Part shown: positions 21,900 to 34,425 of the stretch, piece after piece
How the letters are laid out: every line of letters starts with the position of its first letter
Numbering within the stretch: position 1 is the first letter of the stretch
DNA from: Aphelocoma coerulescens
Taxonomy: Eukaryota > Chordata > Aves > Passeriformes > Corvidae
Reading direction: 5' to 3'
DNA: 64,000 nucleotides
Assembly: GCF_041296385.1 (NCBI RefSeq)
Contig: NW_027184078.1
Span: forward strand, 124,001 to 188,000
Translations under genes and position numbers: made by a program
Notes under the pieces: generated by a model
Databases searched by the model: none
What the model was told of the DNA's origin: nothing
What the model saw: the letters and a program-made list of their open reading frames with translations, nothing else

Positions 21900-23290
21900 T
21901 AGATTGTTTTCTTAAGGCTGCTCTGGGTATTCCCAAAGCCAGGGCTGTTCTCCACAGCTCATTCCTTTGCTCTCAGGTGGATTAGGTGTTTCTTTCCTCT
22001 CAGGGGGGCTATGTTTCATAGTCCTCACTTGACTTGCAGGGGGCTTCCCACGTTTCAGTATTTGGGCTCTTTTTTGTGATTTTCCTTGCCCATGTCCCTT
22101 GCATGGTTTACCACATCACGCAGGAGTTCTGCCCATGTAGGGATCAGCCTCTCCGGGGCTTGTGGGTCTTGCAAAGCTTCATTATGCATTACATCTCTTT
22201 TGATCTTCTCTTCTCTCCCCACCAAATGATTTTTTAGCATACTTGGAGCTCCTCTCAAGAGGTCTTAACATATCCATCTCTGCAGAGATTGGAATGTCTC
22301 CCTCTGTGTGTCTGTGCATTGCCTGCACACAGGCGGCTTTTGTAACAGCAGCAGAGGTGTCATTAACTGTCTGCATGGGGATTGAGGCTGTTCCCCTCTC
22401 TCCATAATATTCATTCTTCCTGCCCAATATGCAGTTCTGCTGGTTATTGAATGGGGTTCGTCAGGAAGCTCAGGTCAAGGTAATAAAAACCCTGCACCCA
22501 AAACCCCAAAATTCTTTGCACCATCCAATAATGTCCCATCACCCCAGTGAGACAAACTCTCCACGATATTCAGGTTCTGATTCTTCCATATTTTTCCTGT
22601 TGATTTGCCAGTTGCAGAGAATGCCAGGGAGCAGTTTTGACTGTGTTCCTTCTCTGACCTCCTTGGGGTCCTTTGGAAAATTCAGTCTTGATTATGGGTC
22701 TCATTTTAAATCCTGGAACTTCTTCCTCTTTAAGAGGTGGGGGTTCTGTGCTTTCATCAGAATGCCATTCAGAATTTTCATCACCAATTTCACCAGGGCT
22801 TTCCCATAAATCACCTTCCCAATGTTTGCATGATATTATCAATGTTTGAAATTTTTTTAACATGCATAGATTTGGTTTTTTTAATAATGTAGATTTTAAT
22901 TTTCTTCCAAGGTTTTTGTCTTTCCCTTGGATTCTTTTAACTATTGTTTCAGTTTGTCATTTTGGTATTGTAGAGACAATTCTACATGTTTTCTTTCCTT
23001 TATTTCATTTTTTAGCTTGTAAGTTTCTTTTATCATCTGTTCCCTCCATCTCCAAGCTGATTTTAAGCATAGTTCCAGTGCATGACAAATAATACCTTCT
23101 CCTTTCTTATCCTTCAGTGATCCCCGTTTTTAATCTCTTTTCTCTTGTACTTTTTCCCCACTCCAACCAGTTCTCTACTGTCCAAGGGTCATCAGTTTCT
23201 ATAGGAAAGCTGTGCCTCCACAGAGAATCTGCTAAGCCTTCGGCCTGTTTCTCTAAATCGTTTGCCATCCTGCCTTTGACTATGCCAATA
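21900..23290 (-). pseudogene. gag-like region, minus-strand ERV
   Basis: Several minus frames (22570-22863, 22182-22427, 22055-22258) occupy the position between the LTR/leader and protease. They contain acidic linker sequence and helical capsid-like stretches such as IPTWAELLRDVVNHAR. Identification rests mainly on position; sequence recognition of the capsid is weak, and the frames are broken. Confidence 0.55.
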
Positions 23291-23291
23291 A

Positions 23292-23970
23292 TGTCATGGA
23301 CAAGTGGGAGCTTCAGACAAGCCCTGCCTTAGCCTTGGATTTTTGACAAAAGCTTAAATATAAGAGATTACTCTGGCCTGCAAGTTCCAAGGATGGCAGT
23401 TCAGGTCTATTTATAAAATTACTTATTTACTGAACAGACAGGAGATAACAGACAAAATATCTTAATCGCAGTTACTTACTACACAGTATAAAACTAAAAG
23501 AACTACTAGTAGATGATACTAGAAAGTTCATGTATCAAGGTACCTATATTAAAGCTAGCAAAAGAAGTAGTATTGATTAGGAGCCAAATGTAACTTACCA
23601 CTGAAATGACAATAATGGACACAGAGTCCTTTCACTCAACCTCCAGAGGAGTAGCCACAAAGCAGGCATCCCTGCTCAGGGCAGAAACTCCACACATCTC
23701 CAGGGAATGTGTAGAAGATTTCTACTTTGTCACAATTTGGTGTAGATTTATAGTTTGTGAAGTGAGGTGTCTGTCAGTCAGAACTGCTGCTTCTCTTTCC
23801 AGGTCTCACTTGCGCAGTAAGATTTTTATTGGCAGTTGGGAGCTGCCAGACCAGTGTTAACCCCATGGTGACAAAATAACTCATCACAAGACAGCTTGTC
23901 CAGTTTGAGTTATCGCAGCAGTTAACAAGCAACAGATAAGCTCTTGTGGGGGGCAAGATGCCCTGCTACA
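23292..23970 (-). mobile_element. 5' LTR of the minus-strand ERV
   Basis: On the minus strand it starts TGTAGCAGGGCATC at 23970 and ends with CCATGACA at 23292, with CCAATAAAAATC as polyadenylation signal near 23827. A related solo copy sits at 54804-55486 with the same block order. Confidence 0.75.
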
Positions 23971-24123
23971 CCCCTACTGCATCTGTACCCAATTCCTCTG
24001 TGTGTTTAATTTTCATGTCCTCTTGGCTCTTTAATCTTTTGCAGCTGTGGTGATAGAAAGTGCATAAGAAGAGGAGAGGCACAGAATCCTTCTGAGTTGG
24101 TGCAGTATTGATCACCGAGCAGA

Positions 24124-25506
24124 ATGGAAGTCAGGGAGAAATTCAAAAGTGTTTGGAAAAATCATTATAATGTATTGTCTGTATCACTTTATTCCTTAAT
24201 TATGGTTGTGGTAGAAGAAATAATGGAGCTGGAATTTAAATGTCCTCAGGAAAAGTCATTAAGGCTATGGTATGTTATTTCTTACTTTTCCTGCCCAGCC
24301 TTCATTACATTTGTCCTGAGCTTGACTTCCCACCCTGCCTGCATTCCCTGGGCTCGCTGTGTTGGGAAGTGCTCGTGCTACCGCAAGACTCAGATCATTT
24401 TTAGGTCATTTCTACCTCCTGTGATTTGGTGTGTGATCCTCCTGTGCGATGGCAGATACATCGACTGTGTGGTTTCAGGAAATGAAGGAAACAACATCCA
24501 AAGCAGAGCAGCTGAATTACCCAGTGAGTTCTACACCAAATCTCAGGTAAGAGTCCTGGGCATCTTGGATTGTAAGTGTTTTACCAATTTGTGTGTGTGA
24601 AGAATCTGGGATGTACAGCAATATGAGAACCATTTCATCTGGAGAATGAAGTGCTAAGTTGCAGTTATGATTTTTATGTGATATATTTACAATATTTGTA
24701 TTTCCTGTTGTTTTTCCATGCTTCTGGATTTAATTAGCCTATATAAATGAGAGTTCATAATCATCATGTTCCTTCTGAGGCTGAAACCTGAACTGTGAAC
24801 ACCTTGCTCCAGGGTTATTCTGGAAACTTAGACGTGTGTTTTGTGTCTGGTTCTTAAAGGAAATTTTACAAAAATAAGAAATAAGAGAATACCCTGAGAT
24901 TAAGAGAGAGAGAGAGAGAGAGAGGCTGCTATTCCTTGTTCCAGTGAGTCTCTGTCTTGCCATCACTTATCACCTGACCATGGCAGGAGCAAGGAATATA
25001 TTCTGTAAGAAGAATTGTGGCACTTAATAATGCAAGGGCTTTAATTAAAAAAAAAAAAAAAAAAAAAAAAAGTGCAAAGCATCTTTAGGAATGTAAAGTC
25101 CAGTGAAAATAAGCTTTAGTATTTTCTCTTCCAGGTGTCAGGGCTGTTCATTCTCACTGCTGTTGTCACTCTCTGCGGCCTGTGCCACGTGTTCCCCTGC
25201 TGGTTCTGCTGTAAAAATGAAGAAGGACATTGGAGAGAGGAGCTGCAGAGCCGATTAGAGGAAGGAGCCAGGAACCACATTGAAGAATTGAAGAACGAGG
25301 GTGTAGAGCAGATCATGGAAGAGAGAGTGAAACCTCTTCTGCAGCCTGATAATGCCAATTTCTGGGAAAGCATAGATTTAAGGAGCATAGGAAATGAAAT
25401 AAAGGAAGTGGTAGAGTCTGTTCTTAGAAATCAGACAGAAGAGAGACAGCCAGCAGGGGAACAAGGTTTGCCTCTCAACCCTATGGTTCGGGGACCCCTT
25501 TTCTAG
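24124..25506 (+). CDS. CALHM6-like (FAM26) channel protein, two exons
   Basis: The model is exon 1 at 24124-24546 (donor CAG|GTAAGA) and exon 2 at 25135-25506 (acceptor TTCTCTTCCAG), phase 0, 264 residues. The calcium homeostasis modulator (CALHM) family forms large-pore plasma-membrane channels with four transmembrane helices. CALHM6 is linked to immune cells. Visible hydrophobic helices lie at about residues 18-38, 50-70, 97-115 and, from exon 2, 142-167, followed by a charged helical cytoplasmic tail. The family-like RAAELP and the exon junction just after S-Q match CALHM6 structure. The extracellular CPC pair is CPQ here and the cysteine expected before AAELP is Arg, so one conserved disulfide appears lost. 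The intron holds an (AG)n tract and a poly-A tract. It is one of a direct pair with 61959-63851. Confidence 0.8.
24904..24923 (+). repeat. (AG)n microsatellite in CALHM6-like intron
   Basis: A pure AG run of about 20 bp; the equivalent intron position in the second copy (63411-63424) has a shorter run. Confidence 0.9.
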
Positions 25507-26590
25507 AATTAAGGGTCCCCCTCAGCTCCCCTTAACTTAGCGGGCCCCATCATCCCTTAGTGCCTCTTCTCCATCACAGACCCCCCCATCCTGCAGGGAT
25601 TGACCACAGCACAAGCGGCTCCAGGAATTAACTCTGCTCTCTGAGGAGGTGGCAGCAGCTGTGGCCAAAAAGTCAGAGCAGGTGCTGACATGGCAACACC
25701 AGGATGCTGGACCTGCCCACCCTGGGCCTGCTGGGGAAAGCTCCCACTGTTCTCCCAGCTCAGCTCTCCTGGCCTCCAAAGCAGGTCTGGCTCTTACAGT
25801 GCTGTCAGAAGAGTAAGTTGGGTTTCTCCTCCTCTTCTCAGCTCCAGCTTAGAAGCCAGCAGGTACCATCAGACAGCACCTTATTATCCCTCTTCCTATT
25901 GCTTGGCCCTCATTTTGTTGCTCTTTTACCTCTCTTTCTTTACCCTTGTGACTAATTTCAATTTTCAGTTTTGTTATGTATATACCCAGAAATTGTTATT
26001 CTAGTAATGTAAATAGAAAAATCTTCAGTAATCAGAGGCTTCCTTTGCATAAAGCAAGGAAGAAAGAAGTAAAGAAGGAGGAACAATAATCAGGCTTAAA
26101 TGGCAGCAGAAATGTGAGCTGGTCCTTGCTGAACATTGTGCTGGTTTGCCCTGTTCCCATGGGCAAGGACTCAACAAGGGCCTCATGGCAATAAAACTTT
26201 GTGAGCCCAAGTCAGGTGTCCGTGTCTGTATCACCCTCGCAGGGTGAGCGATACATTCAGATGCTCCATTTCTCCTCAGGTGGATTCGCTGTCTGGGAGG
26301 TTCAGCAGGAAGGAAAACAGCCAGTCTGAGCACAGCTCCAAAGAGGGGACACAGGGAATGAGCATTCCCAGCTGCAGGCACTCCTGGCCTCTGGGTTCAG
26401 AACTGGAAACTCAATCCCAGGGTGGGTTTTCCATCCCAGCAGAGCTCTGCCCCTTCATTGTGTGCCTGCAATGTGGAGGCTGCTGCTGTTCTTCCAAAAG
26501 GTGTTGATGTGGATGAAGCCCTCCAGTCTGGCTGTGACCCATCCCACTGTGGGGCTGGGGCAGCGTGATGCCAATCAACCCCAGCCCATC
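25507..26590. other. No gene recognised downstream of CALHM6-like gene
   Basis: Probable 3' flank of the CALHM6-like gene. An AATAAA occurs near 26190 inside LTR-end-like sequence, but no bounded element could be defined. Confidence 0.45.
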
Positions 26591-26609
26591 CCCTGGATCG
26601 AGTTTCCCA

Positions 26610-27200
26610 AAGAGGCAGACTCAGAGGGTGGGTCGATGGGCGGCTCAGAAGCCTAAGCTGCACCCCCTGGGCGGTGCCCGGGTCCAAGCCGCCTCCTCCG
26701 GTTCGGGAAAATTCTCGGTTATCGGTTGTTCACTGGTTCTCTGTTATAACTCCCGCCTCTCCGTTTCCCCCAGTGGTTCTTGTGACATTGTATCCTCCCC
26801 CTGGCTTGTAACTCATTGGTTGTTTTCCCCTTTCCCCGCGGTTTTCAAGTTGCCTCTAAAACTGAGGACAAGCCTCAGGGGACCATCCCATCACATCCCA
26901 TCACATCCCATCACATCCCATCACATCCCATCCCTTCCAAGCTTGTTTGGGTTGCGAAACTTCTAACAATAAACCTGTTAGGAGCCAGACCAGAACAGCC
27001 TCTCTCTTCCTCTGTCTCTGAGCTAACGTGAGCTGATACCATCGGCTCCTGCTGTGTTCCTTCTGCAAAGAAGCCAGCTAGCTAGCCCAGCCAGCAGCTC
27101 CTTCCTGATCCTGAAGTCACTTCAGCAACGCACAGAAGAACGCAGCTGGACTCTCTCTGACCTGGGCACGCCAGAGCTCATGCTTCGAGCACAAGAACTG
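26610..27200 (+). mobile_element. LTR-like segment with decamer repeat
   Basis: A promoter/R/U5-like organisation is visible: CAAT-type GATTGG/ATTGGTT elements, then an AATAAA at 26969, then a CTCTCTTCCTCTGTCTCT U5-like tract and CpG-containing end. Exact ends were not found. Plus orientation is inferred from the polyadenylation signal. Confidence 0.5.
26885..26933 (+). repeat. CATCCCATCA decamer tandem repeat
   Basis: Between four and five perfect copies of a 10-bp unit lie inside the LTR-like segment. Confidence 0.9.
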
Positions 27201-30200
27201 CGTTAACTCCAGGACAGAGGAGGGACCTTGAGCTTCCTCAGGCGTTCTTCACAGAGACAGTCCATGGGTGGGGGTCACTGGATCCATGGCCAGGCATGGC
27301 CATGGCTGAAATGGACCTTGAGACTAAAACACCTCTCACACAACTCAGACAGGGACTCAAGGCCCAAGCTTGAGCTTAAATGGAGCTTCTGGAATCTAAA
27401 TGGAGCTCCTGAAGTTCGAATGGAGTTTCAGGCTATGTGGATGGGGCCCCAACCTAGGAATATTGCTCTCTGCTTAGTTGTTAACCAGCCCTCAGTCCTG
27501 CAAGATCAGAGACCACAGAGTTTCAAGTTAAAACAGTTTCAAGAGCCAGTACAGCCCAAGTTCATGCCTCAGCTGCATTGTGCCTTCTGCTCCCATCTTA
27601 TGTACCAGAGTGACCAAAATCTGGAAGCGGGCACAAAAACATGGAGCACTGATAAAACATCAAGATCAGGGCATGCTTTTGGCCTAAAGCCAAAAGTCCA
27701 GGAGCTGGAAACACGGATATTTCCTTGAGGGCAGTGCTGACGCTTGCACATCTCTGGCTGGTGCCCCTCCCCACTTCTGTGGCTTGGCTTTCTGGAACAT
27801 GCCAGTTAAAGAAGGGCTTTCTTGGGACAGAAATCTGCCAAAAAGACCAAAGCAGAGCAGACAGGGCTTTACACTCTTCAGCTACACCTGCTGTGGGAGG
27901 ACAAGGTGGGATGGGGCTGTCCCTGCTGCTCTTGCACTTTGTGCTGCTGAGGAAGCTGAAGCCAGAACTGCCAGACCAAGCCCTGCTTCCCAAAGGTTGG
28001 TGGTTGCTGTAGGGTTGAACCCACAGAAAACCGGGGATCCTTTATTCTTCTCCTTTTAGACAATGCCTGAACTGCACCATCAGAGCTGTTCTGGGGCAGA
28101 AAAGGGCTGAAAGGGGAATAACTCAAACAAACTGTGAGGAGAACACTGGGCGCCAATGCAAGGGAAAGAAAAGGTGTGAAGATTGAGCTCCCAGGCATGG
28201 ACCAAGAGTGCCCTGGAGAGACAAGCAGATCAGAGGATCCCCAGCAGCACTCCCAGGGGTCCTGGACACCAGAAGGGCTCTCCTTGGAGTGATCTGAGAT
28301 GAGATCCCACTGTCTCTGGGGTCTCTCCCATTCTACTTTGTCCTCTTGTGATGTCAGTGGCCAGTCAGACCAGGGCTGAAGACCTCCTGCAACTTGTTGT
28401 GTCTTGGATAGGAACACGTAGAAGGAAGCAGGAGCTGGAGGTGAGGAGAGGGAACTCAGAGAATAGCCAGAGGGCACAGGCAGGTTTTGAGGTGAGATTG
28501 ACACCAGAGCTGGTGACAGTTCAAGGACAGGGCACTTGCTTGGATGCATTTTGGGTGGAGATATTTTGGCGTTCTCTAATTTGGCTGATGCACCATTTCT
28601 GAAAATAAAGTGACTTTCCAGGCTGTCCCTTGGACAGGCAGCTCACCCAGCGTGCCTGCTTGTCCCAGAAAGAGCAGTGGCAAGGAGCACTGAGCAAGCA
28701 GGAGATTCCAGTGCCAGGTCCTGGTTCTCACCCTCCAGCACCACATAGTTCAAAATAGCCTTTGGATAACACCTAAACACAATTCCTTGTAACCTCCTTG
28801 ACCAGAGCAGAGCCTCCAGGGCTTCAGATCTTCCCTGCTCTGCTCATTTGAACACAGAGACTCAGACACCTGTTTTCCCCCCAGCAGCAGCCCAGCAAGG
28901 CACTGGGGTTTCTCTGAAAGCAGCTGTGGCTGTTGGTCAGGGGCCCTTGCTGGGGCTTTGTTCTTTCCCACACCTGCAGTAAGTGCTGGGACATGACCTT
29001 CAGCCAGGCTGGGTGAAGACCCTGCAGAAACCTTCTGCCCCTTCCCACCTGCTGTGAGACCTTGCTCAGGCTCCAAATGCCAGTCTGGAGAGGCCCAGGG
29101 CACTGCCAGGGTGTGCATTGTATCTGCCTGAGCTGCACAGGGCTCTGGATTCAGGGGCTCTGGCCCCATGCAGGGAGCTTTGTCATGTCCTGTGTCTCTG
29201 GCTGAATGGCAGTGAAATTCCTGGCTGCAGCACAGGCAGCCGTGGGAATCCTACCCTGAAAGATCCAGTGCTGTGCATGGAGGTTTCTGGTGGCACTTGG
29301 GTGTGGTGTGGGTGTCCAGGAGATCGCATGCCCAGGTGTGATCAGCAGGACACAAGGCTTACAGGAGACACAAACTTTTCTGCAGCAGCTGAACATGGGG
29401 CTTGAAGCAGGAAAAAATCTAAAACGAGGAGGGAGTGAAAGATCTTGGCCAAGCCAAAGAGCACAGAACTGTTCAATTTTGTATTCGCAATGCCAGGAGA
29501 GTGGATGCCCACTGCAGGCAGCAGTGAGGGCCCACTGAGTCAAACAGGGGATCTCTGCTCTGCAAAGCACTTGGGATTGCAATGGAATTGGTCTTTGGGA
29601 ACTGGAAGGAATCCCTGGTGCAGCTGCCCCTCTTCCTCTGGCTCATCAGGGCAGCTGTGAGATGTGAGGCTTTGGGAAAGGAGGAGCAGAGCTGCACATG
29701 GGGCACCTGTAAGCTCTGCTGCTTTCTTGCCTGAGCACAACCTGGGCTGGGGGCAAGGGACAGAGGCAGAGAAGAGGAACAGAGCAACCCTTGTTGCTCA
29801 GCAGGGCCAGGAAGTTCTGCTGGGAGAAAGGAGATGGCCAGAGAGAGAGTTTAAGGGTTCACTGGAAGCTGATGTCTTGGAGCATGTCCCTTTCCCAGGC
29901 TCCTGCCCACTGCTTCAGGAACTCCCAGCAGCACTTTCCGCTGTTCTCCTCTGATTCCCAGCAAAGTCAGCATGAGGATGAGCAGGAGAGCCACACTGAG
30001 CCAGGTTCATCCCTGCTGGAGCTGCATGGCTTGGGGACCCCTGTCCCAGGGACCTGAGCCCACCCGTCCCTCTGTGCTGATACCACCTGAGAACTGAGCG
30101 GGGAGAGCAGCTGGAGTTCCAGGCACACCCGAGTGGAGAGGGAGATTTCTGTGGGGTGGGATAGGCAGAACAGGAGCTGATAACTGGGGCAGGATGGAGC

Positions 30201-31390
30201 TGTGAGGGGGTGGGCAAAGGAGGACCCACCCAAAGCAATGATGCAAGGACTTTTTGTGGCCATGGCAGAGCTTTGGGAGTGCAGGTGTGTGGAGACCTAA
30301 ACAGAGTGTTCTGCCTTTCTGCTGTTGTGTCTCTGTCTGCCATAAGATTTTGGAAAAAGCTGTGGAGATGAGAAGCTCTCAGCAGTTTCTCCTGCATTAT
30401 CTCATCCTTCTTTGTTTTAATAAAAGTTTCTATTCTCTCTATAATTGGTTCTTCATACTTTTCATCTCATAATTCTTTAGCAAATTTTTTTGAATTCTTT
30501 AGAATTCTTTTCATTCACGGTACAGACTTGGAATAATGGTGTAAATGAAATAAACACTCACAATTAAAAACGTGGAAAACAGTGCAGAAAAATAAAGAGA
30601 AAGCAATTGTTGGAGGTCACTATCAGTGGAATTTATTGTAGTAACTGAACGTTTGGTAACATTTAAAATTTCACAGTGACTCAGGTCTGTTTCTCTCACA
30701 GCAACACCAGAGCCAAGGCAGCTCGTTCCCTGGCCGGAAGCTCTGCTCTCAAGCTGCTGGGCACAGCACAGCCCCGCTGCTGTGGTTTTCCTCCCCACAC
30801 TCACAGGCTGCACAAACACAGCAAAGCAGAGAGGAAACCTCTGCAAGGGGCTCCTCCTGCACAGCTCCTCTCCCCCAAGGCAATTCCTGCCCTGGGGACT
30901 GTTGCACACCCTGGCTGAGCTTGCAGGTACCTCTGGAATTCCTCTGCTCCAACCCCACTGCTCCAGTCGGGCTGATTGCAGGTGCTTGCCCAGGATCAGG
31001 TACATCCAATGCAGCTGCCTACCCTAACAATCAAGTTTCCAAACTTTTCATGTGATTCTCTAAATCTGAGTGACTCCCTTGGCTTCAAGTTTCTGTTCCT
31101 GTGGGGCAATGGAGCCCCTTAAAATAGAAACATTCTGGCTCATCAACCTGAAAAACCTCTCAAAGTGCCCTGAGCACAAACCCGTGGGTGAGGCAGCTCT
31201 CCTGTGGAGCAGAGCTGTGTCCTTCTGGGGGTTCAAGGATGGACAGCCCGGGGCAGCTCTGCTGTCACCAGAGGTTTGTGTGTGAGCAGCTGAGTCCAGC
31301 ACCCGCTGTCCTTACCATGAGCTCAGGACAAATGAAAACAACAGGCTTGGGGTTAACACATCTTCACTTCTGCACTTCTAGGTTAAAACA
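27200..31390. other. No gene recognised; contains duplicated stretch 29506-29637
   Basis: Many short open frames occur on both strands with no recognisable domain. Positions 29506-29637 are nearly identical to 63868-64000 at the window end, showing that this region belongs to the same duplication as the CALHM6-like genes. Confidence 0.5.
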
Positions 31391-31399
31391 TGCTTTACT

Positions 31400-31978
31400 C
31401 AGATTTAATTTGTTCTGGTTGTTGTTTCCTCTCCCATGATGTTCCCAATATCAGCTGTGAACTGGGAGGGAGGAAAGACTCTGGTCCTTCCCAGTTCACA
31501 CAGAATGGCTTTTCCCTTGGAACAGAGAAATGAAGGGCTGGGCTCTGGTCACAGACCTTTAGCAGTGCCCTGATGGTCAGTCCCTGCCCTGAGAGAGCCT
31601 CCTCTGCTCTCACAGTTGGCAGAACTGCACCCATGAGGAGAAAACCAGCCCTGCAAAGCCCAGCTCTGTCAGTGAGACAAGCCCATACAGCTGTGGTGAA
31701 TGTGCACAGCCCCAGAACCTCCTCCCTGAGGACATTTTGCTGTTGGGGGGGAGATCAGAGCAGGATGGTCAGTGCTGGCCTGAGCGGCCACAGGGGTCCA
31801 GCAGCCCTCTCCAGCCTCCCCCAAAGGGGTGCCCTGGTTTGACCTCATGGCTGCATGTCCCCCAAAGTGGCACAGCTGGAACAGTCCAAGAGCTCTCTCA
31901 AGTCCTTACTGAGTATCTCCAGAGCTCCCACATTGAGCAGGAGGGACATAAGGGCAGTTCAGAGCTATGGAAAAAGTA
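31400..31978 (-). repeat. Inverted copy of block C (3482-4040)
   Basis: Reverse complement of 3482-4040 with high identity by eye, for example shared coding-like stretches in opposite orientation. It abuts block A at about 31978. Confidence 0.8.
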
Positions 31979-33740
31979 AAAATCCAAATAATGTTCCAAG
32001 GAGACGGCTCCAGAGTGCCTGTATTACCAGCACTGTCACTTGTGTCTTTGTTGGCCTTGGCCAAAATGGGTTTGGCTTCCGGTATGGGGAAGGGCCCTTG
32101 CATTTGTGGTGCAGAGAAAAAGCAACCTCTGTTCTGTGTTCAAGGTAAACAGGCACCTCAAGGGAAGAACTGCTAAAGCAAACATCAGCGTTTTGGACAT
32201 CAGGAATGTCTTGGTTTGAAAGACAGGTGTCTGCTAAGGAAGGAAGGAGCCTCCCTTGGAATGGAGAATATGACCCCCTTCCCTCCAAATTATTATAACT
32301 TTGAAATTAAGGGGCTTTCAGGCAAAGATATGGGAAAAGGAGAAACAGTTCTTCACTAATATATCTATCTCAAGACAAACAAACAACAACAATGGCAGCC
32401 ACAACAAACAGAACCCGAGTCCCAGGAACAGCCTTGTCCCGGCCACAGGCACTTTCCCCCCGGTGCAGTTCCGCTCACGGCCAGCAGGGGCGCTGGTGGC
32501 TCCCGGCCGGGCAGGGCGGGTGCGATGGCTCCCCCGCGGCTGCAGGGGGCGCTGTGGCGCGGGTCCGGCCGCCTCTCTCCGTGTGGGCGATGGCGGGCAC
32601 AGCCGGCAGGAAGGGATGGAGAAGGAACTTCCTTTACGAACCCCATGGGGAAGCCGATCCCTGTGCCCCCTCTGGATAGCAAAAGGAGCTGTAGCACGAG
32701 CCTCAGGAGAAGCACGCTGGAACAGCAGGACCTCCCGGCAGGCAGAGGGTGAACAGCTGCAGTGTCGCACAAACGCGGAGCAGACGGCAGAGGCACGGCA
32801 GGGGTTGGGCAGCAGCAGCAGCCCGGCTCTGGGACACGGCAGAGAGAGACTCCCCGGGATTTCTCATCGGTGCTGGCTGGAACCTGGGTCTGGGCTGTGC
32901 AGAGGGGCGGTCCCTGGCGGGAAGTGGGGTGTTCCCGGGTCCTGGGGGGCACACACTGGCTCTGGGCTTCCCGACAGCAGAGCAGTGAGAGAAGCCAAGC
33001 CAGCAAGCTCAGTCACAGTGCCAAAGCAAAAAAAAAACCAAAAAGAAGCAGGCAAAGCCTACAGGAACAGCAGGATCTCTGGCCTGAGATACCGGCCATG
33101 TGTGTCTCGTCAAAGAGCCCATGCTGGAAGAGAGGGGCTGCCTTTTGCACCGCCCTCAATGCCCTCCAGAAACGCTGGCTTGGCTCTGGAACATCGTGAT
33201 AGCCCCAGAGCCAGGGAGGATGGGGGTGGGGACAGCCACCACCCCTGGCCACAAACAGAACAAAACAGATTAAACCCCCACAAATGGGATGGGATAATAC
33301 ATCATCCCCAACACAAGGAACCTCTAGAAAATCTGGCTCGGACATCAAAGCGCCTCAGCAAAATGCATGCAAAGGACATAGATGCAATCCTCTTTAAGAG
33401 GAACTTGGATAGAGGGGTGTCCAAGGCAATCTGAGCAGGAAAGGATTTGGGTCCCCCCTTGATGAGCAGTTTTATATGAGACCCACAGTTCACAGTCAGT
33501 GAAAGTCAGCACAACATCTGAACAGTTGGGAGCACAAGAAAAAAACATCATTTCCTATTTGTTTGTCAACTAGTGAAGTGAAAGATGGAGTGCAAAAAGG
33601 CAGGAGGGGTGAATCCAAGGGAATGACAGCTGCAGAAACTATGGATACATCTCCTTGGTCCAGGCTGACAGCTCCTGGTGGCTCCTGTGGGGAGGGGATG
33701 GAGCAGGTGGCACTGCAAATGTCATGCATGGGGATGTTTT
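31979..33740 (+). repeat. Copy 2 of blocks A and B, split by an LTR
   Basis: Block A (31979-32206) and block B (33317-33740) correspond to 2828-3500. The LTR at 32207-33316 separates them. No coding function is apparent. Confidence 0.75.
32207..33316. mobile_element. 1.1-kb GC-rich solo LTR, TSD AGGAA
   Basis: The insert begins TGTCTTGGTTTG and ends CCCAACACA, flanked by AGGAA at 32202-32206 and 33317-33321. It interrupts duplicated block A-B, which is contiguous at 2.8-3.5 kb. Its middle (32440-32980) is rich in CpG and carries long chance open frames. It ends about 1.1 kb upstream of the start codon of the plus-strand receptor gene. Confidence 0.85.
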
Positions 33741-34425
33741 GGTCTTAGTGAATTTCACAGTCTGGACATGTCTGACTCTCCCAGTCCTGGAACAAGGAGA
33801 TATCCTGCCATGTTGTCCCTCCAGCAGATATTGGAGCTGTGGAAATTCCCCACAAGGACCAGGCCCTGTGAACGTGAAGCTGCTCCTGTCTGTCAGTAGA
33901 GGCCTCATCCCCTTGTTCTCCCTGCTCAGAAGGTCTGGAGCAGACTCTCACTCTAATATCACCTGGAGCTCTGCTCTCTTTAATCCTCACCCAGGAGTTC
34001 TCCCTTGGCTCCTCAGCCATCCTCAGGGAGCTCCATGCAATCCAGGTTCTCTCTCATATCTGGCAGAAGAGCTGGGAGCAGCAGTGAGGAGAGGGCAGAG
34101 CAGGGTGGGGGCCAGGTTCAGGAGGGCTTTGCAGGGAGGAGGCTGCCCCAGAGGGACAGGCACACACGGCTCGTGCTCTGGGCTCGCAGGGTGCGGAAAT
34201 GAAAGCGGGGGCTCTGCAGGCGCAGTGGCCACAGCGGGGCTGAGGCAGGGCCCCCGCTGGCCACAGCCGCTCGGTGTGGGAAAGGCCCTGCCAGCCCCAG
34301 CCCTGCAGCAGGACCAGTCCCAGGCACGCTGCAAGCCCCGGGCCAGGCAGCTCTTGAAGCGCTGGGCAGAGCTCAGCCCACAGCAGACGCTGCAAGGAGA
34401 GGCTGTGGCTGCAGTGCCCCAAACA

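Larger units (their letters stand above)
17650..23970 (-). mobile_element. Minus-strand ERV (ERVL-like), decayed
   Basis: Read from 23970 downwards it gives a 5' LTR, gag-like frames, protease, RT, RNase H and integrase. No envelope was recognised and the 3' LTR of the same family was not found; a different LTR end occupies 17385-17650. The lack of env and overall style suggest a class III/ERVL-like lineage, but this is tentative. Two insertions interrupt it: a short LTR in RT and telomere-type repeats in RNase H. Confidence 0.75.

Noticed and set aside
26885..26933. CRISPR-like array
   Set aside because: The decamer units are contiguous with no spacers, and the sequence is a vertebrate genome.
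32301..33434. 377-codon open frame
   Set aside because: It lies almost wholly inside a solo LTR with a perfect target duplication and crosses the LTR end. It has no recognisable domain; high GC explains the opening.
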